Assembly: GCA_964481825.1 (NCBI GenBank) | Contig: CAYZUE010000003.1 | Location: 1 to 48,738 of the forward strand | Reading direction: 5' to 3' | DNA length: 48,738 nucleotides | Source: CAYZUE01 sp964481825 | Lineage (GTDB): Archaea; Hydrothermarchaeota; Hydrothermarchaeia; Hydrothermarchaeales; JALUUU01 | Shown here: positions 41,239 through 48,738 of the stretch, in pieces | Layout of the letters: each line of letters begins with the position of its first letter | Position numbering within the stretch: the first letter of the stretch is position 1 | Program-made: the position numbers and the translations under genes | The notes under the pieces: model-generated | Told to the model about the DNA's origin: nothing | Database searches by the model: none | What the model saw: only the letters and a program-made list of their open reading frames with translations

Positions 41239-41370
41239 ATGGCTGATTCCAAATTTACAAAGAGTCAAGAAAGAGCCTTCTACAAGCTGAAAAAAGCACT
41301 AGAAGAAGTAGATGACGTGGTATATGTCACCCCATCAAAGAAGAAGAAAAAGACTAAGATAAAAAAGTAA
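41239..41370 (+). CDS. Possible 43-residue basic protein
   Basis: A small ORF beginning ADSKFTKSQERAFYKLKKAL, then EEVDDVVYVTPS, and ending in a run of lysines with isoleucine and threonine. A predicted amphipathic helix (residues 7-25) plus a strongly basic tail would suit RNA or DNA binding. AAAGGG lies about ten bases before the ATG. It starts 16 bases after the preceding short ORF, in a different frame. The family is unknown to me, but the composition is more protein-like than random AT-rich DNA would give. Confidence 0.5.
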   Translation: MADSKFTKSQERAFYKLKKALEEVDDVVYVTPSKKKKKTKIKK

Positions 41371-42314
41371 CTTATTCCTTTCAAGATTTGGTACGACAAA
41401 CATAAGGAAAAGTAATAGCATTAATGGTATAGGTACCTTTAACTTTTTCCACCAATTTATCAATGTTTTATATCATAATTCCCCTCTTCCTTTTTAATTT
41501 TATCAATCAATCATTTTACAACTATATTATACCTCGTTTTTTACAATAATATACTCTAATTTATCACCTCTTACTACTGATTTTTACAAACATTTTAATT
41601 ATTAATTTTTTTATCATTATTTTCTTGAATTTTCCCCTTAATTATTGAGGAAATTGAAAATTATTAGTCATGTTGAATTAAAATATGTTTTTTTTATCAA
41701 CTTTTTTTAAAAACATATGTCAAATTGAATAAAAAATATGAGTTTTATGTAGTTGATAACTTCATTATTACAAGTTCAAATGAAAGTTTTTAAGATTTTT
41801 ACAACTTTTTAATTAATTTACAACTTTTAAGTACAATTGGCTTTTTCACACACACCAAGATAATAGTGTATTTAGCAAACAATAATACATTTTTATATAG
41901 TGAAATGTGTTTATTTGATAAAATATCATAATTTTTCATAACTAATCAAGATATAGAACGATAATTTCACCCCATAATATTGATATCTTATTATGTTTAC
42001 TACTTAATCATGCCAATTTTCCTAATTCTTTACCTCCATAATTATCGTTTTTAATGATGGAAAATAAATTAGTATTTTTTGAACATTTTTATGATAAAAA
42101 TTCATTAATTTACAAATAATTATTACCCTGTTTTTTACTTCTTTTTTCACTTAGTTTTTTCTGAAGTTCTTAAACGATTTTCATCTATAAAATTGAAGGT
42201 AAATTTCTATTAATTTAACCTAAATAGGTTTTTAATTTTTAATGCAATAGCATCCCACTACATTAACTGTAAATTAGATTTAAAATAATGCATGTATGTA
42301 GCAGTATTAAAGAG
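41371..42314. other. AT-rich non-coding stretch with repeated TTTTACAA
   Basis: About 940 bases with no ORF or RNA gene I can support. The plus strand is T-rich. TTTTACAA occurs at 41514-41521, 41539-41546, 41582-41589 and 41797-41804, with near copies ATTTACAA at 41816-41823 and 42108-42115, all in one orientation. T-runs early in the stretch could end transcription from tRNA-Met and the small ORFs. The function of the rest is unclear; rnj ends at its right border. Confidence 0.5.
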
Positions 42315-43631
42315 TTAAATATTGACTTTCTGACCATTACGAACAAGGAATAAGTCCTTGTTTAAAGTGTATCCTTCATTTTCAGCGATCTCAGCATAGG
42401 TAGCCAACATCTTTAAATTGCCATGACTTGGTATAACGTTCTCTGGTTGAAGCATGTTCAGTAAATCCCTATGATCCTCCATTGAAGCATGACCTGATAC
42501 GTGAAGACCTTTATAAAGTCTTACACCCTTCATTTTTAGCAATTCCTCTAATGCAAATCTGTTCGCTACGTTAATAGGGCTGGGTATGACATCGGCAGAA
42601 AACATGACTTGATCTCCTTTAGAGAATTGGAATGGCACCTTATTCTTTGACATCCTTGTGAGTAGAGCATCGGGCTCACCTTGATGTCCTGTGACTACGA
42701 GGAGCGACTTTTCTATTCCTTCTTTCTTAATACGTTTTAGGGATTTTTTTATTGAATTAGGGTTTCCATATATGTGTGATTCTGATGGGAGGTCAATGAG
42801 ATTTAATCTTTCGGCGATTCCTACGTACTTCTCCATGGAACGTCCCAGAAGTACTGGAGTTCTGTCTAAGACATATGCTAATCTAACAATACTATTGATC
42901 CTAGCTATATGAGAAGAAAAGGTTGTTACTACCAAAGCCTTTGAATCATCGACCTTAAGAAAATTATCTTCTAATAGGTTCTTTGCAATTCTCTCTGAAG
43001 GAGTTCGGCCCTCGTTCTGAACTCTTGTAGTCTCCACAATTAGAACTTTAACTCCCTCTTTACCGATATCTTTTAGCCTTTTATAATCTGGCTTTCTACC
43101 AATTCCAGGAGAATCATCAAATTTGAAATCCAAAGCATAAACGAGATTCCCTTCTGAGGTATGAACAACAATCATAGAGGCCTGTGGTATTGAATGGGCA
43201 ACACGAACAAATTCAATACTCATATTAGGAGAAATCTGTATAGTTTTACCTTGTTCTAAAATTTTAAGGGGATTCTTCAATTTTTTTTTGCGCCTGTAAC
43301 TTAAATCTTTTTTTATTAGCGCCATAGTATAAGGTGCAGCTATAATTGGTACATTGTACTTTGATGCCATGATTGATATAGCACCTAAATGGTCAAGATG
43401 GCCATGACTCACAATAATCGCTTTGATTTTATCATTTATCTTGGAATCATCTGGTATGATGCCCTTTCCAACTAAATCACTTTTTGATAGTTTAGAAGTA
43501 TCAGTATCCTCGTGGATCATAACTCTATCAAGTCTAATTCCCATATCAATAATTACAGCATCATCCTTGGATTTGATAAGAGTCATATTCCTACCCACCT
43601 CCTCATACCCGCCAACAGGAAGAATTTCCAT
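42315..43631 (-). CDS. rnj: Ribonuclease J, archaeal
   Basis: A 438-residue beta-CASP metallo-beta-lactamase RNase, a 5'-3' exoribonuclease in euryarchaea. The zinc motif SHGHLDHLGA is at about 74-83, EILPVGGYEEVGRNM begins the protein, the histidine motif VRVAHSIPQAS lies near 143-153, the aspartate motif is YALDFKFDDSP, and GLHVSGHASMEDHRDLL plus VIPSHGNLKM close the active site. It is the last gene of the eno-rpsB-memo-mvk-ipk-fni-rnj cluster, which is widely conserved in euryarchaea. It begins five bases after the fni stop. Confidence 0.95.
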   Translation of the reverse strand: MEILPVGGYEEVGRNMTLIKSKDDAVIIDMGIRLDRVMIHEDTDTSKLSKSDLVGKGIIPDDSKINDKIKAIIVSHGHLDHLGAISIMASKYNVPIIAAPYTMALIKKDLSYRRKKKLKNPLKILEQGKTIQISPNMSIEFVRVAHSIPQASMIVVHTSEGNLVYALDFKFDDSPGIGRKPDYKRLKDIGKEGVKVLIVETTRVQNEGRTPSERIAKNLLEDNFLKVDDSKALVVTTFSSHIARINSIVRLAYVLDRTPVLLGRSMEKYVGIAERLNLIDLPSESHIYGNPNSIKKSLKRIKKEGIEKSLLVVTGHQGEPDALLTRMSKNKVPFQFSKGDQVMFSADVIPSPINVANRFALEELLKMKGVRLYKGLHVSGHASMEDHRDLLNMLQPENVIPSHGNLKMLATYAEIAENEGYTLNKDLFLVRNGQKVNI

Positions 43632-43636
43632 TAGAA

Positions 43637-44710
43637 TTATCTTCTCCTATTAGCAAATTGCTTACATTCAATGCCTCTTAAATCTAACCACTCCCTCGTA
43701 TTACCTGTTATAATTAAATTAGATTTTCTTAAGTCATCGATTGTTAAAGCTCCGACTAAAAACATTGCAGTTTTTAGCTCCTCAATTATTCTGGTAATAT
43801 CTTTCACAACTTCTTTGCTACTAATTTGAGATTTCCTTAAAAGAGGCATTGCAATTCCACAACAAGTTGCACCAAGAGCTAGAGCTTTAGCTATCTGTAG
43901 GCCATTTCTGATTCCTCCAGTGGATATTACATCTATTTTTACAGCTGTTGAACACTCAACTGTTGATACGGCAGTTGGTATCCCCCAATCCCCAAATAAT
44001 TTTCCTAAAGTATTTTTCTTCCCTATCCTATAATGCTCAATTGCAGGGAAGGATGTCCCCCCCAAACCACCGACATCTATAGCATTTACTCCAGCTTTCT
44101 CTAAGAGCGCTGCATCTTCCATGGATATTCCTGCACCAGTTTCCTTCGCAATTAACGGAACCCCCACTTCTTTTAGTTTCCTCACAGCCTCAAGACATGC
44201 CTTGAATTTGACATCACCTAAAGGTTGAACTGCTTCATGTAGTGCATTTAAATGAATCGCTAGTGCATCAGCTTCAATCATGTCAACAGCTTTTTTTGCT
44301 TCTTCAATGGAGTAATCATTAGAAAATTGGGCCATTCCTAGGTTCCCGATAATGAAAGCGCTTGGAGCTGCTTTTCTAGCAACCGAATAGGTATAAACAA
44401 GATTTTTATGTTCAATGCCAGCTCGTTGACTACCAACACCCATGGGTATCCCTAATTCCTCAGCAGCAAGAGCCAGATTTTTATTTATTATCTCTGCTTT
44501 TTTATGTCCTCCTGTCATGCCAGCGATCATGATTGGAGCATCGATTTTTTTACTGACAAGAGAGCTCTTAACATCTACCTCATCAATATTTATTTCAGGC
44601 AATGCCCGATGAATAAAAGAAATATCATCAAAACCATTTTGGACTTTGCTTTGAACTTTCTTATCAGTTGAAATTTCCAAATGGTCTAATTTTCTAGATC
44701 CAATCGTCAT
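43637..44710 (-). CDS. fni: Isopentenyl-diphosphate delta-isomerase, type 2
   Basis: A 357-residue FMN- and NADPH-dependent isomerase that interconverts IPP and DMAPP for archaeal lipids. Visible: SRKLDHLEI (start), FDDISFIHRALPEI, PIMIAGMTGGHKKAEIINKNLA (about 59-80), GVGSQRAGI, NLGMAQF, ALAIHLNALHEAVQPLGD, VGGLGGTSF (about 208-216) and STGGIRNGLQIAKALALGA. The ATG at 44710 follows GGGTGG; a GTG at 44719 in frame would add three residues. It overlaps the ipk 3' end by 17 bases. Confidence 0.95.
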   Translation of the reverse strand: MTIGSRKLDHLEISTDKKVQSKVQNGFDDISFIHRALPEINIDEVDVKSSLVSKKIDAPIMIAGMTGGHKKAEIINKNLALAAEELGIPMGVGSQRAGIEHKNLVYTYSVARKAAPSAFIIGNLGMAQFSNDYSIEEAKKAVDMIEADALAIHLNALHEAVQPLGDVKFKACLEAVRKLKEVGVPLIAKETGAGISMEDAALLEKAGVNAIDVGGLGGTSFPAIEHYRIGKKNTLGKLFGDWGIPTAVSTVECSTAVKIDVISTGGIRNGLQIAKALALGATCCGIAMPLLRKSQISSKEVVKDITRIIEELKTAMFLVGALTIDDLRKSNLIITGNTREWLDLRGIECKQFANRRR

Positions 44711-45488
44711 AACTACCACCCTTTATTCTAGTTCCTTTTACCTGATTACCTAATAAAGCCTTACTAAGCCTTCCTGGTACGAGCCCATTAATAATGACAG
44801 ATTCCATGCCTTCTGAAGCTAAAATCAATAATTCACTTAGCTTTCCTTTCAAACCACCAGTTACATCTATACTAGCTTTACTCAGTATTGTTAGCACCTC
44901 TCTATAATTATCTTGATTAACTTCCTTAATTAGAGTTGCACCATCTTCAACAGGGTCACGATCAAAAATTCCATCTTTATCAATGGCTAAGATTATTCTA
45001 TTTGGTTTTAAGTGTTTAGACAGATATGTTACTATCCTATCCCCAGATAAAATACAAAAGCCTTGTTTATGGTCTAGGACTACATCACCATACAGTACCG
45101 GCAATAAACCCAGTTTCAAGAAACCTGTAATCAAATCAGTATTAAAAGTCAGTATCTTCTTTTGATTGCAAATTGCTAATGAAGATGTTTGAAGTGAAAC
45201 TGCATTCAGACCTACGTTAGAAAGAGCCTCAACAACTACTCTATTAAAATCTGTCATTGCATTTCGAGTAAGTACAACCCCCTTTATCTGAGATGGATCT
45301 TTATAGCCAAATTGAAGTTTATATTCCTGCGCTAAAGGATGTCCGTAGCTACCTCCGCCGTGAATAACAACAGTAGGATCTTTAGCCTTTTGAATCTCAT
45401 TACCTAATTTTTCTAAGATGCCTTCTCTCAGAGAGAACCGTTCTTCTTTATGCGTTAGTAAACTACCCCCCAACTTTAAAACATTCAT
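44694..45488 (-). CDS. ipk: Isopentenyl phosphate kinase
   Basis: A 264-residue amino-acid-kinase-fold enzyme that phosphorylates isopentenyl phosphate to IPP, the last step of the archaeal alternative mevalonate route. LKLGGSLLTHKEERFSLR (4-21), VVIHGGGSYGHPLAQEY (about 40-56, with the catalytic His), and ILAIDKDGIFDRDP with VTGGLKGKLSELL are typical. The start overlaps the mevalonate kinase stop by four bases, so translation is coupled. Confidence 0.95.
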   Translation of the reverse strand: MNVLKLGGSLLTHKEERFSLREGILEKLGNEIQKAKDPTVVIHGGGSYGHPLAQEYKLQFGYKDPSQIKGVVLTRNAMTDFNRVVVEALSNVGLNAVSLQTSSLAICNQKKILTFNTDLITGFLKLGLLPVLYGDVVLDHKQGFCILSGDRIVTYLSKHLKPNRIILAIDKDGIFDRDPVEDGATLIKEVNQDNYREVLTILSKASIDVTGGLKGKLSELLILASEGMESVIINGLVPGRLSKALLGNQVKGTRIKGGSYDDWI

Positions 45489-46378
45489 ACTAACTTAACT
45501 CCTTCTAATGAAATAGATGTGTCAATTGCTAGGCATTTACAATCAGATATAGCCTGGATAACATCCTCCTTGTTTGAGGGGGTGTAAGCTATGATACAGC
45601 CTCCGCCACCTGCACCTGTAATTTTTGCCCCTATAGCACCAGCGTCCCGTGCTACATGAACTAATTTGGATAGTGCTTCGGTACTTACCCCAAGAGATTC
45701 AAGAATGCCGTGATTGATATTCATCAAATCACCAAAATCTTCCTCTTTAATAATCCTCATCTTTGCCATCTTGGTTATCCTCCCTATTTGTTTAATTAAA
45801 GGATCTATTATATCTGGATATTTGTTTCTAAGATTTGCAACATTCTGGACTAAATTTTTAGTGGACCTTTCAATTCCGGTATAACCTACCACTAAAGGGA
45901 ATGTTGATTTAAGATTTTCATGCCTATTCTTAAGGGGATTAATGTATTGAACACCACCATAAACTGATGTAAACGTATCTGTAGGTGATGCGACACCTTG
46001 TACTTCCCGCTCTACTTGATGCCCGAGCTGTGCAATCTTTTTCCTTTCTAATTTCTCATTTAATAGAGTAGAAACGGATAAGATAGTTGCAACAGAAACA
46101 GCTGCAGAGGATCCAAGACCTGATGCTGGAGGAATTTGGGAGGAAATTTTTAGTCTTACTCCCTTAGTTTTTCCAAGATAATCAAATAATACCTCAACAG
46201 CTTTTTCAATATATCTATAATCGTTAGAGTCAGTGGAATTAATCTTTATTCCACTTTTTATCCTGTCAGCCTCTACAATTACACGTTTATTTATCGCACC
46301 GGCTATTGACGGCTCTCCAAATACAACCGCATGCTCTCCAAAGAGAATGACTTTACCGGGTGCAGAAGCAATAACCAT
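45485..46378 (-). CDS. mvk: Mevalonate kinase
   Basis: A 297-residue GHMP kinase that phosphorylates mevalonate. SAPGKVILFGEHAVVFGEPS (4-23) is motif 1, IPPASGLGSSAAVSVATI (about 82-99) the ATP loop, and GAIGAKITGAGGGGCIIAY (about 247-265) motif 3. The region GVASPTDTFTSVYGG contains the conserved catalytic Asp. It starts two bases after the MEMO gene stop. No phosphomevalonate kinase or diphosphomevalonate decarboxylase is in the window, consistent with the alternative pathway using isopentenyl phosphate kinase. Confidence 0.96.
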   Translation of the reverse strand: MVIASAPGKVILFGEHAVVFGEPSIAGAINKRVIVEADRIKSGIKINSTDSNDYRYIEKAVEVLFDYLGKTKGVRLKISSQIPPASGLGSSAAVSVATILSVSTLLNEKLERKKIAQLGHQVEREVQGVASPTDTFTSVYGGVQYINPLKNRHENLKSTFPLVVGYTGIERSTKNLVQNVANLRNKYPDIIDPLIKQIGRITKMAKMRIIKEEDFGDLMNINHGILESLGVSTEALSKLVHVARDAGAIGAKITGAGGGGCIIAYTPSNKEDVIQAISDCKCLAIDTSISLEGVKLV

Positions 46379-46380
46379 AT

Positions 46381-47202
46381 CTATCGCCTGAATAATATTG
46401 CAGAATATGCAACAACACTTGAATCATCGCCTGTAATATCCCCGCTAGAACCATATTTTAAGATTTCACATTTTGTAGCTCCAAGCATCTTTGAAGCTGA
46501 AAGACACACTGCAATTGGCCCATATCCACACACAGACACATCAAGATCGTTAACTGTTTGAATAAATTTCTTTTCATCCATTGCCAATAGATACTTCATC
46601 ACTTTTTTGTCTTTTTCAAAAGCAACGTTTTTTTCCTCATAATGACTAAAATCACTACTCGCAAGAATAAGGGACTGATCTATTGCAATACACTTTGCAA
46701 GTTCTTGACAAGTTTCTAAGTCCTGAATCCTCATTACAATAGGTACAAAATTGAAATCGCCATATATAAATTGTAAAAAAGGAAGTTGCACTTCAATTGA
46801 ATGCTCGAAACGATGTGCATCCTCATCAATATCCATCAAAGAACATTCCTTACAGAATTTATCCACAATTTGCCCCTCAACTTTTACTTCTCCTAACGGT
46901 GTTTTCCAAACATCATTTGAAGTCGCAATTATTCCGCCTAATCCAGTATGGTTAGGGCCAAGAGCAATTACCACAACAGGTTTCTTTTGATTAGATAAAG
47001 CGTAGTAAACATGAGCTGCTTCGGGACCAGAATACATATACCCTGCATGGGGTACAACTGCACCAACAATATCTCTGTCAAGTGTCTTATTAGATGGAAG
47101 TTTCCCTGGACCCAGATGGTGAACAAAACACGATTGGATTTCCTTCGTTAATTCATTTACCTTCGAGGGATAAAATTTCCCTGCAACCGAAGGGGTTCTC
47201 AT
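46381..47202 (-). CDS. amrB: MEMO-like protein (AmmeMemoRadiSam system protein B)
   Basis: A 273-residue protein of the MEMO family, related to extradiol dioxygenases. RTPSVAGKFYPSKVNEL (2-18) is the family start, VPHAGYMYSGPEAAHVYYAL (about 49-68) and LGPNHTGLG (about 77-85) carry metal-ligand-type histidines, and HRFEHSIEVQLPFLQ plus ASSDFSHYE complete the site. It occupies its usual place in the archaeal eno-rpsB-mvk cluster. Its putative partner AmrS is encoded at 1701-2711. The activity in archaea is not established. Confidence 0.93.
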   Translation of the reverse strand: MRTPSVAGKFYPSKVNELTKEIQSCFVHHLGPGKLPSNKTLDRDIVGAVVPHAGYMYSGPEAAHVYYALSNQKKPVVVIALGPNHTGLGGIIATSNDVWKTPLGEVKVEGQIVDKFCKECSLMDIDEDAHRFEHSIEVQLPFLQFIYGDFNFVPIVMRIQDLETCQELAKCIAIDQSLILASSDFSHYEEKNVAFEKDKKVMKYLLAMDEKKFIQTVNDLDVSVCGYGPIAVCLSASKMLGATKCEILKYGSSGDITGDDSSVVAYSAILFRR

Positions 47203-47207
47203 TACTT

Positions 47208-47792
47208 CTAATCCTCTCCAAAATCATCTAGAGAGATAAAATCTTCTTTAAGTAAAGACTTTTCACGCAAAAGCTCCCGGGCAAGAAGCCAATATACAAT
47301 AATTAAAGCTTTTTTCCCCTTATTATTAGTTGGAATAACAATATCAACACCACTTAATGCGTTATCAGTATCGCACAACCCAACAACAGGGATTCCTATC
47401 TTATTAGCTTCTTTCAAAGCCTGTTCATCTCCCCTAGGATCAGTTATTAACAAAACTTTAGGTTCTAAAAAATTAGATAACACTGGATTAGTAAGTGTCC
47501 CTGGAACAAATCTATTTGAAATAGCCTTAGCACCAACTATCTTTGCAAAGTCTTGGATAGGACGCTGCCCATATTGTCTTCTAGAAACAACAAGGATAGA
47601 ATCTGTTTTGAAACTAGATAAGAATTTTGCAGCATATTTTATCCTCTCATTTGACTTTTTAACATCGAGAATGTAAAGACCATCGTCTCTTACCCTATAT
47701 ATATAGGGTTTCATGTCGTCATTCTTCTGCTGAGTCCCGATATGTATCCCGGCAGCAAGATAGTTATCGAGAGTAGTGAGTAACTCGTCCAT
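47208..47792 (-). CDS. rpsB: Small-subunit ribosomal protein uS2
   Basis: A 194-residue archaeal uS2, a component of the 30S subunit. Seen are LAAGIHIGTQQKNDDMKPYI (13-32), ILDVKKSNERIKYAAKFL, SRRQYGQRPIQDFAK, RFVPGTLTNP (about 93-102), LLITDPRGDEQALKEAN and IGIPVVGLCDTD, then the short C-terminal acidic tail. Length is usual for archaea. It follows enolase by ten bases, with a GGAGG site before the ATG. Confidence 0.96.
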   Translation of the reverse strand: MDELLTTLDNYLAAGIHIGTQQKNDDMKPYIYRVRDDGLYILDVKKSNERIKYAAKFLSSFKTDSILVVSRRQYGQRPIQDFAKIVGAKAISNRFVPGTLTNPVLSNFLEPKVLLITDPRGDEQALKEANKIGIPVVGLCDTDNALSGVDIVIPTNNKGKKALIIVYWLLARELLREKSLLKEDFISLDDFGED

Positions 47793-47802
47793 TTATAACC
47801 TC

Positions 47803-48738
47803 CTAAATTGGTAAATGCGCCATCTTAGCACGTATTCCTAAATCTTCTTCAATCCTAATAAGCTCGTTGAGCTTGGCAATTCTTTCCCCTCCGACAACTC
47901 CTGTCTTGATTATTGGACATTCGTAAGCAACCGCCAAGTGAGCAATAGTTTCATCGCTAGACTCGCCGGACCGATGGGAAAGTACTGTTGTGAGGCGATT
48001 TTTGTTTGCTAACTCAATAGCTTTAAAGGTGTCGGTCAATGTTCCAATCTGATTGGGTTTAACTAATAGCGCCCGAGTAGACCCTAAATTTACACCCTTT
48101 TGTATTCTTTTGATATTAGTTACATATAAATCATCACCACAAACAAGGGCCTTTGAACCATTTGTAATCTCTGTGAACCCCTCAAAATCCTCTTCCTCAA
48201 CCGGATCTTCGACATAATAAAGGTCAAATGCCTCAATTAGATCTAAAATATGATTTACCTGCTCTTCACTAGTTCTTTTTACCCCCTCTCTTTGATATAC
48301 ATATCTTTCTAAATCTGAGTCCCACATCTCACTTGATGCAACGTCGACTCCAAGTTTAATATCAATACCAACCTCATCTTTTACTTCCGAGGTTATCTTA
48401 ACAAGCACTTCTAAGGCTTCTTCATCCCCTATGTTGGGAGCCCAAGCACCCTCGTCTCCCTTCCCAAGACTCATATTTTTTCCTTTCGATAAAAGTTCAA
48501 CTTTAACGCGCTTATGAACTTCATTATTAATCCATAATGCCTCATGTAAATCTGAAGCACCGACTGGAATAATGAGAAATTCTTGAATATCAGTAGAATT
48601 GGAAGCGTGTGCTCCACCACCAATTATGTTACCTAATGGATAAGGTATTGAATTAGGATTTTGTCCTAAGTGTTGATACAAAGGGACACCATTGGAAGAT
48701 GAAGATGCCTTAGCAGCAGCTAAAGAAATGACTACTGA
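47803..48738 (-). CDS. eno: Enolase (N-terminus cut by window edge)
   Basis: The C-terminal 311 residues of enolase, which converts 2-phosphoglycerate to phosphoenolpyruvate. The frame stays open to the last base: SVVISLAAAKASSSSNGVPL at the right edge matches the enolase segment near residue 110-130, so roughly the first 100 residues lie outside. Active-site parts seen are NIIGGGAHASNS, LGKGDEGAWAPN, LGVDVASSE, YVEDPVEEEDF, GDDLYVTN, the catalytic-type Lys in LLVKPNQIGTLT, and SHRSGESSDETIA. It is the first gene in the window of the eno-rpsB-memo-mvk-ipk-fni-rnj cluster. Confidence 0.96.
   Translation of the reverse strand, partial: SVVISLAAAKASSSSNGVPLYQHLGQNPNSIPYPLGNIIGGGAHASNSTDIQEFLIIPVGASDLHEALWINNEVHKRVKVELLSKGKNMSLGKGDEGAWAPNIGDEEALEVLVKITSEVKDEVGIDIKLGVDVASSEMWDSDLERYVYQREGVKRTSEEQVNHILDLIEAFDLYYVEDPVEEEDFEGFTEITNGSKALVCGDDLYVTNIKRIQKGVNLGSTRALLVKPNQIGTLTDTFKAIELANKNRLTTVLSHRSGESSDETIAHLAVAYECPIIKTGVVGGERIAKLNELIRIEEDLGIRAKMAHLPI

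Noticed and set aside
41142..41370. The two small ORFs as one gene broken by a frameshift
   Set aside because: The frame of the second ORF is closed by TAG at 41155-41157 and has no start before 41239; without homologs a frameshift cannot be argued.
41000..41400. 7S RNA or RNase P RNA gene
   Set aside because: The sequence lacks the long GC-rich paired regions and conserved SRP or P4-type motifs of these RNAs.
41371..42314. Replication origin
   Set aside because: No origin recognition box-like GC-containing repeat and no orc1/cdc6 gene is nearby; only AT-richness and TTTTACAA repeats support it.
1..48738. CRISPR arrays, insertion sequences, phage genes, restriction or toxin-antitoxin systems
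   Set aside because: Reading both strands I found no regularly spaced repeats, transposase, integrase or defence-type genes; the window is mostly housekeeping.

Overview
The window is a stretch of archaeal chromosome, most likely from a euryarchaeote with low G+C (about one third by eye). The evidence is an A-type ATP synthase, a thermosome, archaeosine genes (ArcS with RaSEA), diphthine synthase, archaeal riboflavin synthase, the alternative mevalonate pathway (mevalonate kinase, isopentenyl phosphate kinase, type 2 IDI), RNase J, NrpR, and the methanofuran enzyme MfnB. MfnB points to C1 or methanogen-related metabolism. No methanogenesis gene lies in the window, so I do not name a lineage. 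Many genes have a TATA-like box about 26-30 bases before the start codon (leaderless transcripts), while others carry GGAGG/GGTG ribosome binding sites.

Layout. 1-7.4 kb: tRNA-Thr, a GC-rich flavoprotein gene, AmrS radical SAM, ThiL, divergent trm5/dphB, and a DUF99-ribL-DUF1284 operon. 7.4-13.5 kb: ribH, ribC, an aminotransferase, purE, a second GC-rich flavoprotein gene, thiC, a SAM hydrolase-like gene, nadM, ogt. 13.6-16.1 kb: a tight ccmABCDE operon for cytochrome c maturation, including a 37-residue ccmD and a CcmE with Cys in place of His. 16.2-18.6 kb: a QueG-like ferredoxin/SCP2 fusion, a repeat-bearing intergenic stretch with a small membrane ORF, tRNA-Leu. 18.7-25.4 kb: mfnB, peroxiredoxin, a HisA-like gene, thermosome, glnA, an aminotransferase. 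25.4-30.1 kb: atpI and atpK forward, then atpC on the reverse strand with a membrane protein and a CBS protein. 30.1-36.3 kb, reverse: nrpR, raSEA-arcS, ahbC-ahbB-ahbA. 36.3-41.4 kb, forward: a small ORF overlapping lhr, PHP protein, rpiA, intron-containing tRNA-Met, two small ORFs behind a 16-base palindrome. 41.4-42.3 kb: AT-rich non-coding. 42.3-48.7 kb, reverse: the conserved archaeal cluster eno-rpsB-memo-mvk-ipk-fni-rnj, with enolase cut by the window edge.

How the genes fit together. AhbA/B/C would start heme synthesis from siroheme, and CcmABCDE would attach heme to c-type cytochromes, so this organism probably has a cytochrome c electron transport chain. NrpR and glnA suggest classical archaeal nitrogen control. 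Four riboflavin/FAD genes lie together, and one (RibL) carries an N-terminal winged-helix-like extension that could be regulatory. The most notable points are the variant Ccm system, the RibL fusion, the broken-up ATP synthase operon with a CBS partner, and the palindrome-controlled small ORFs at 41.1 kb.
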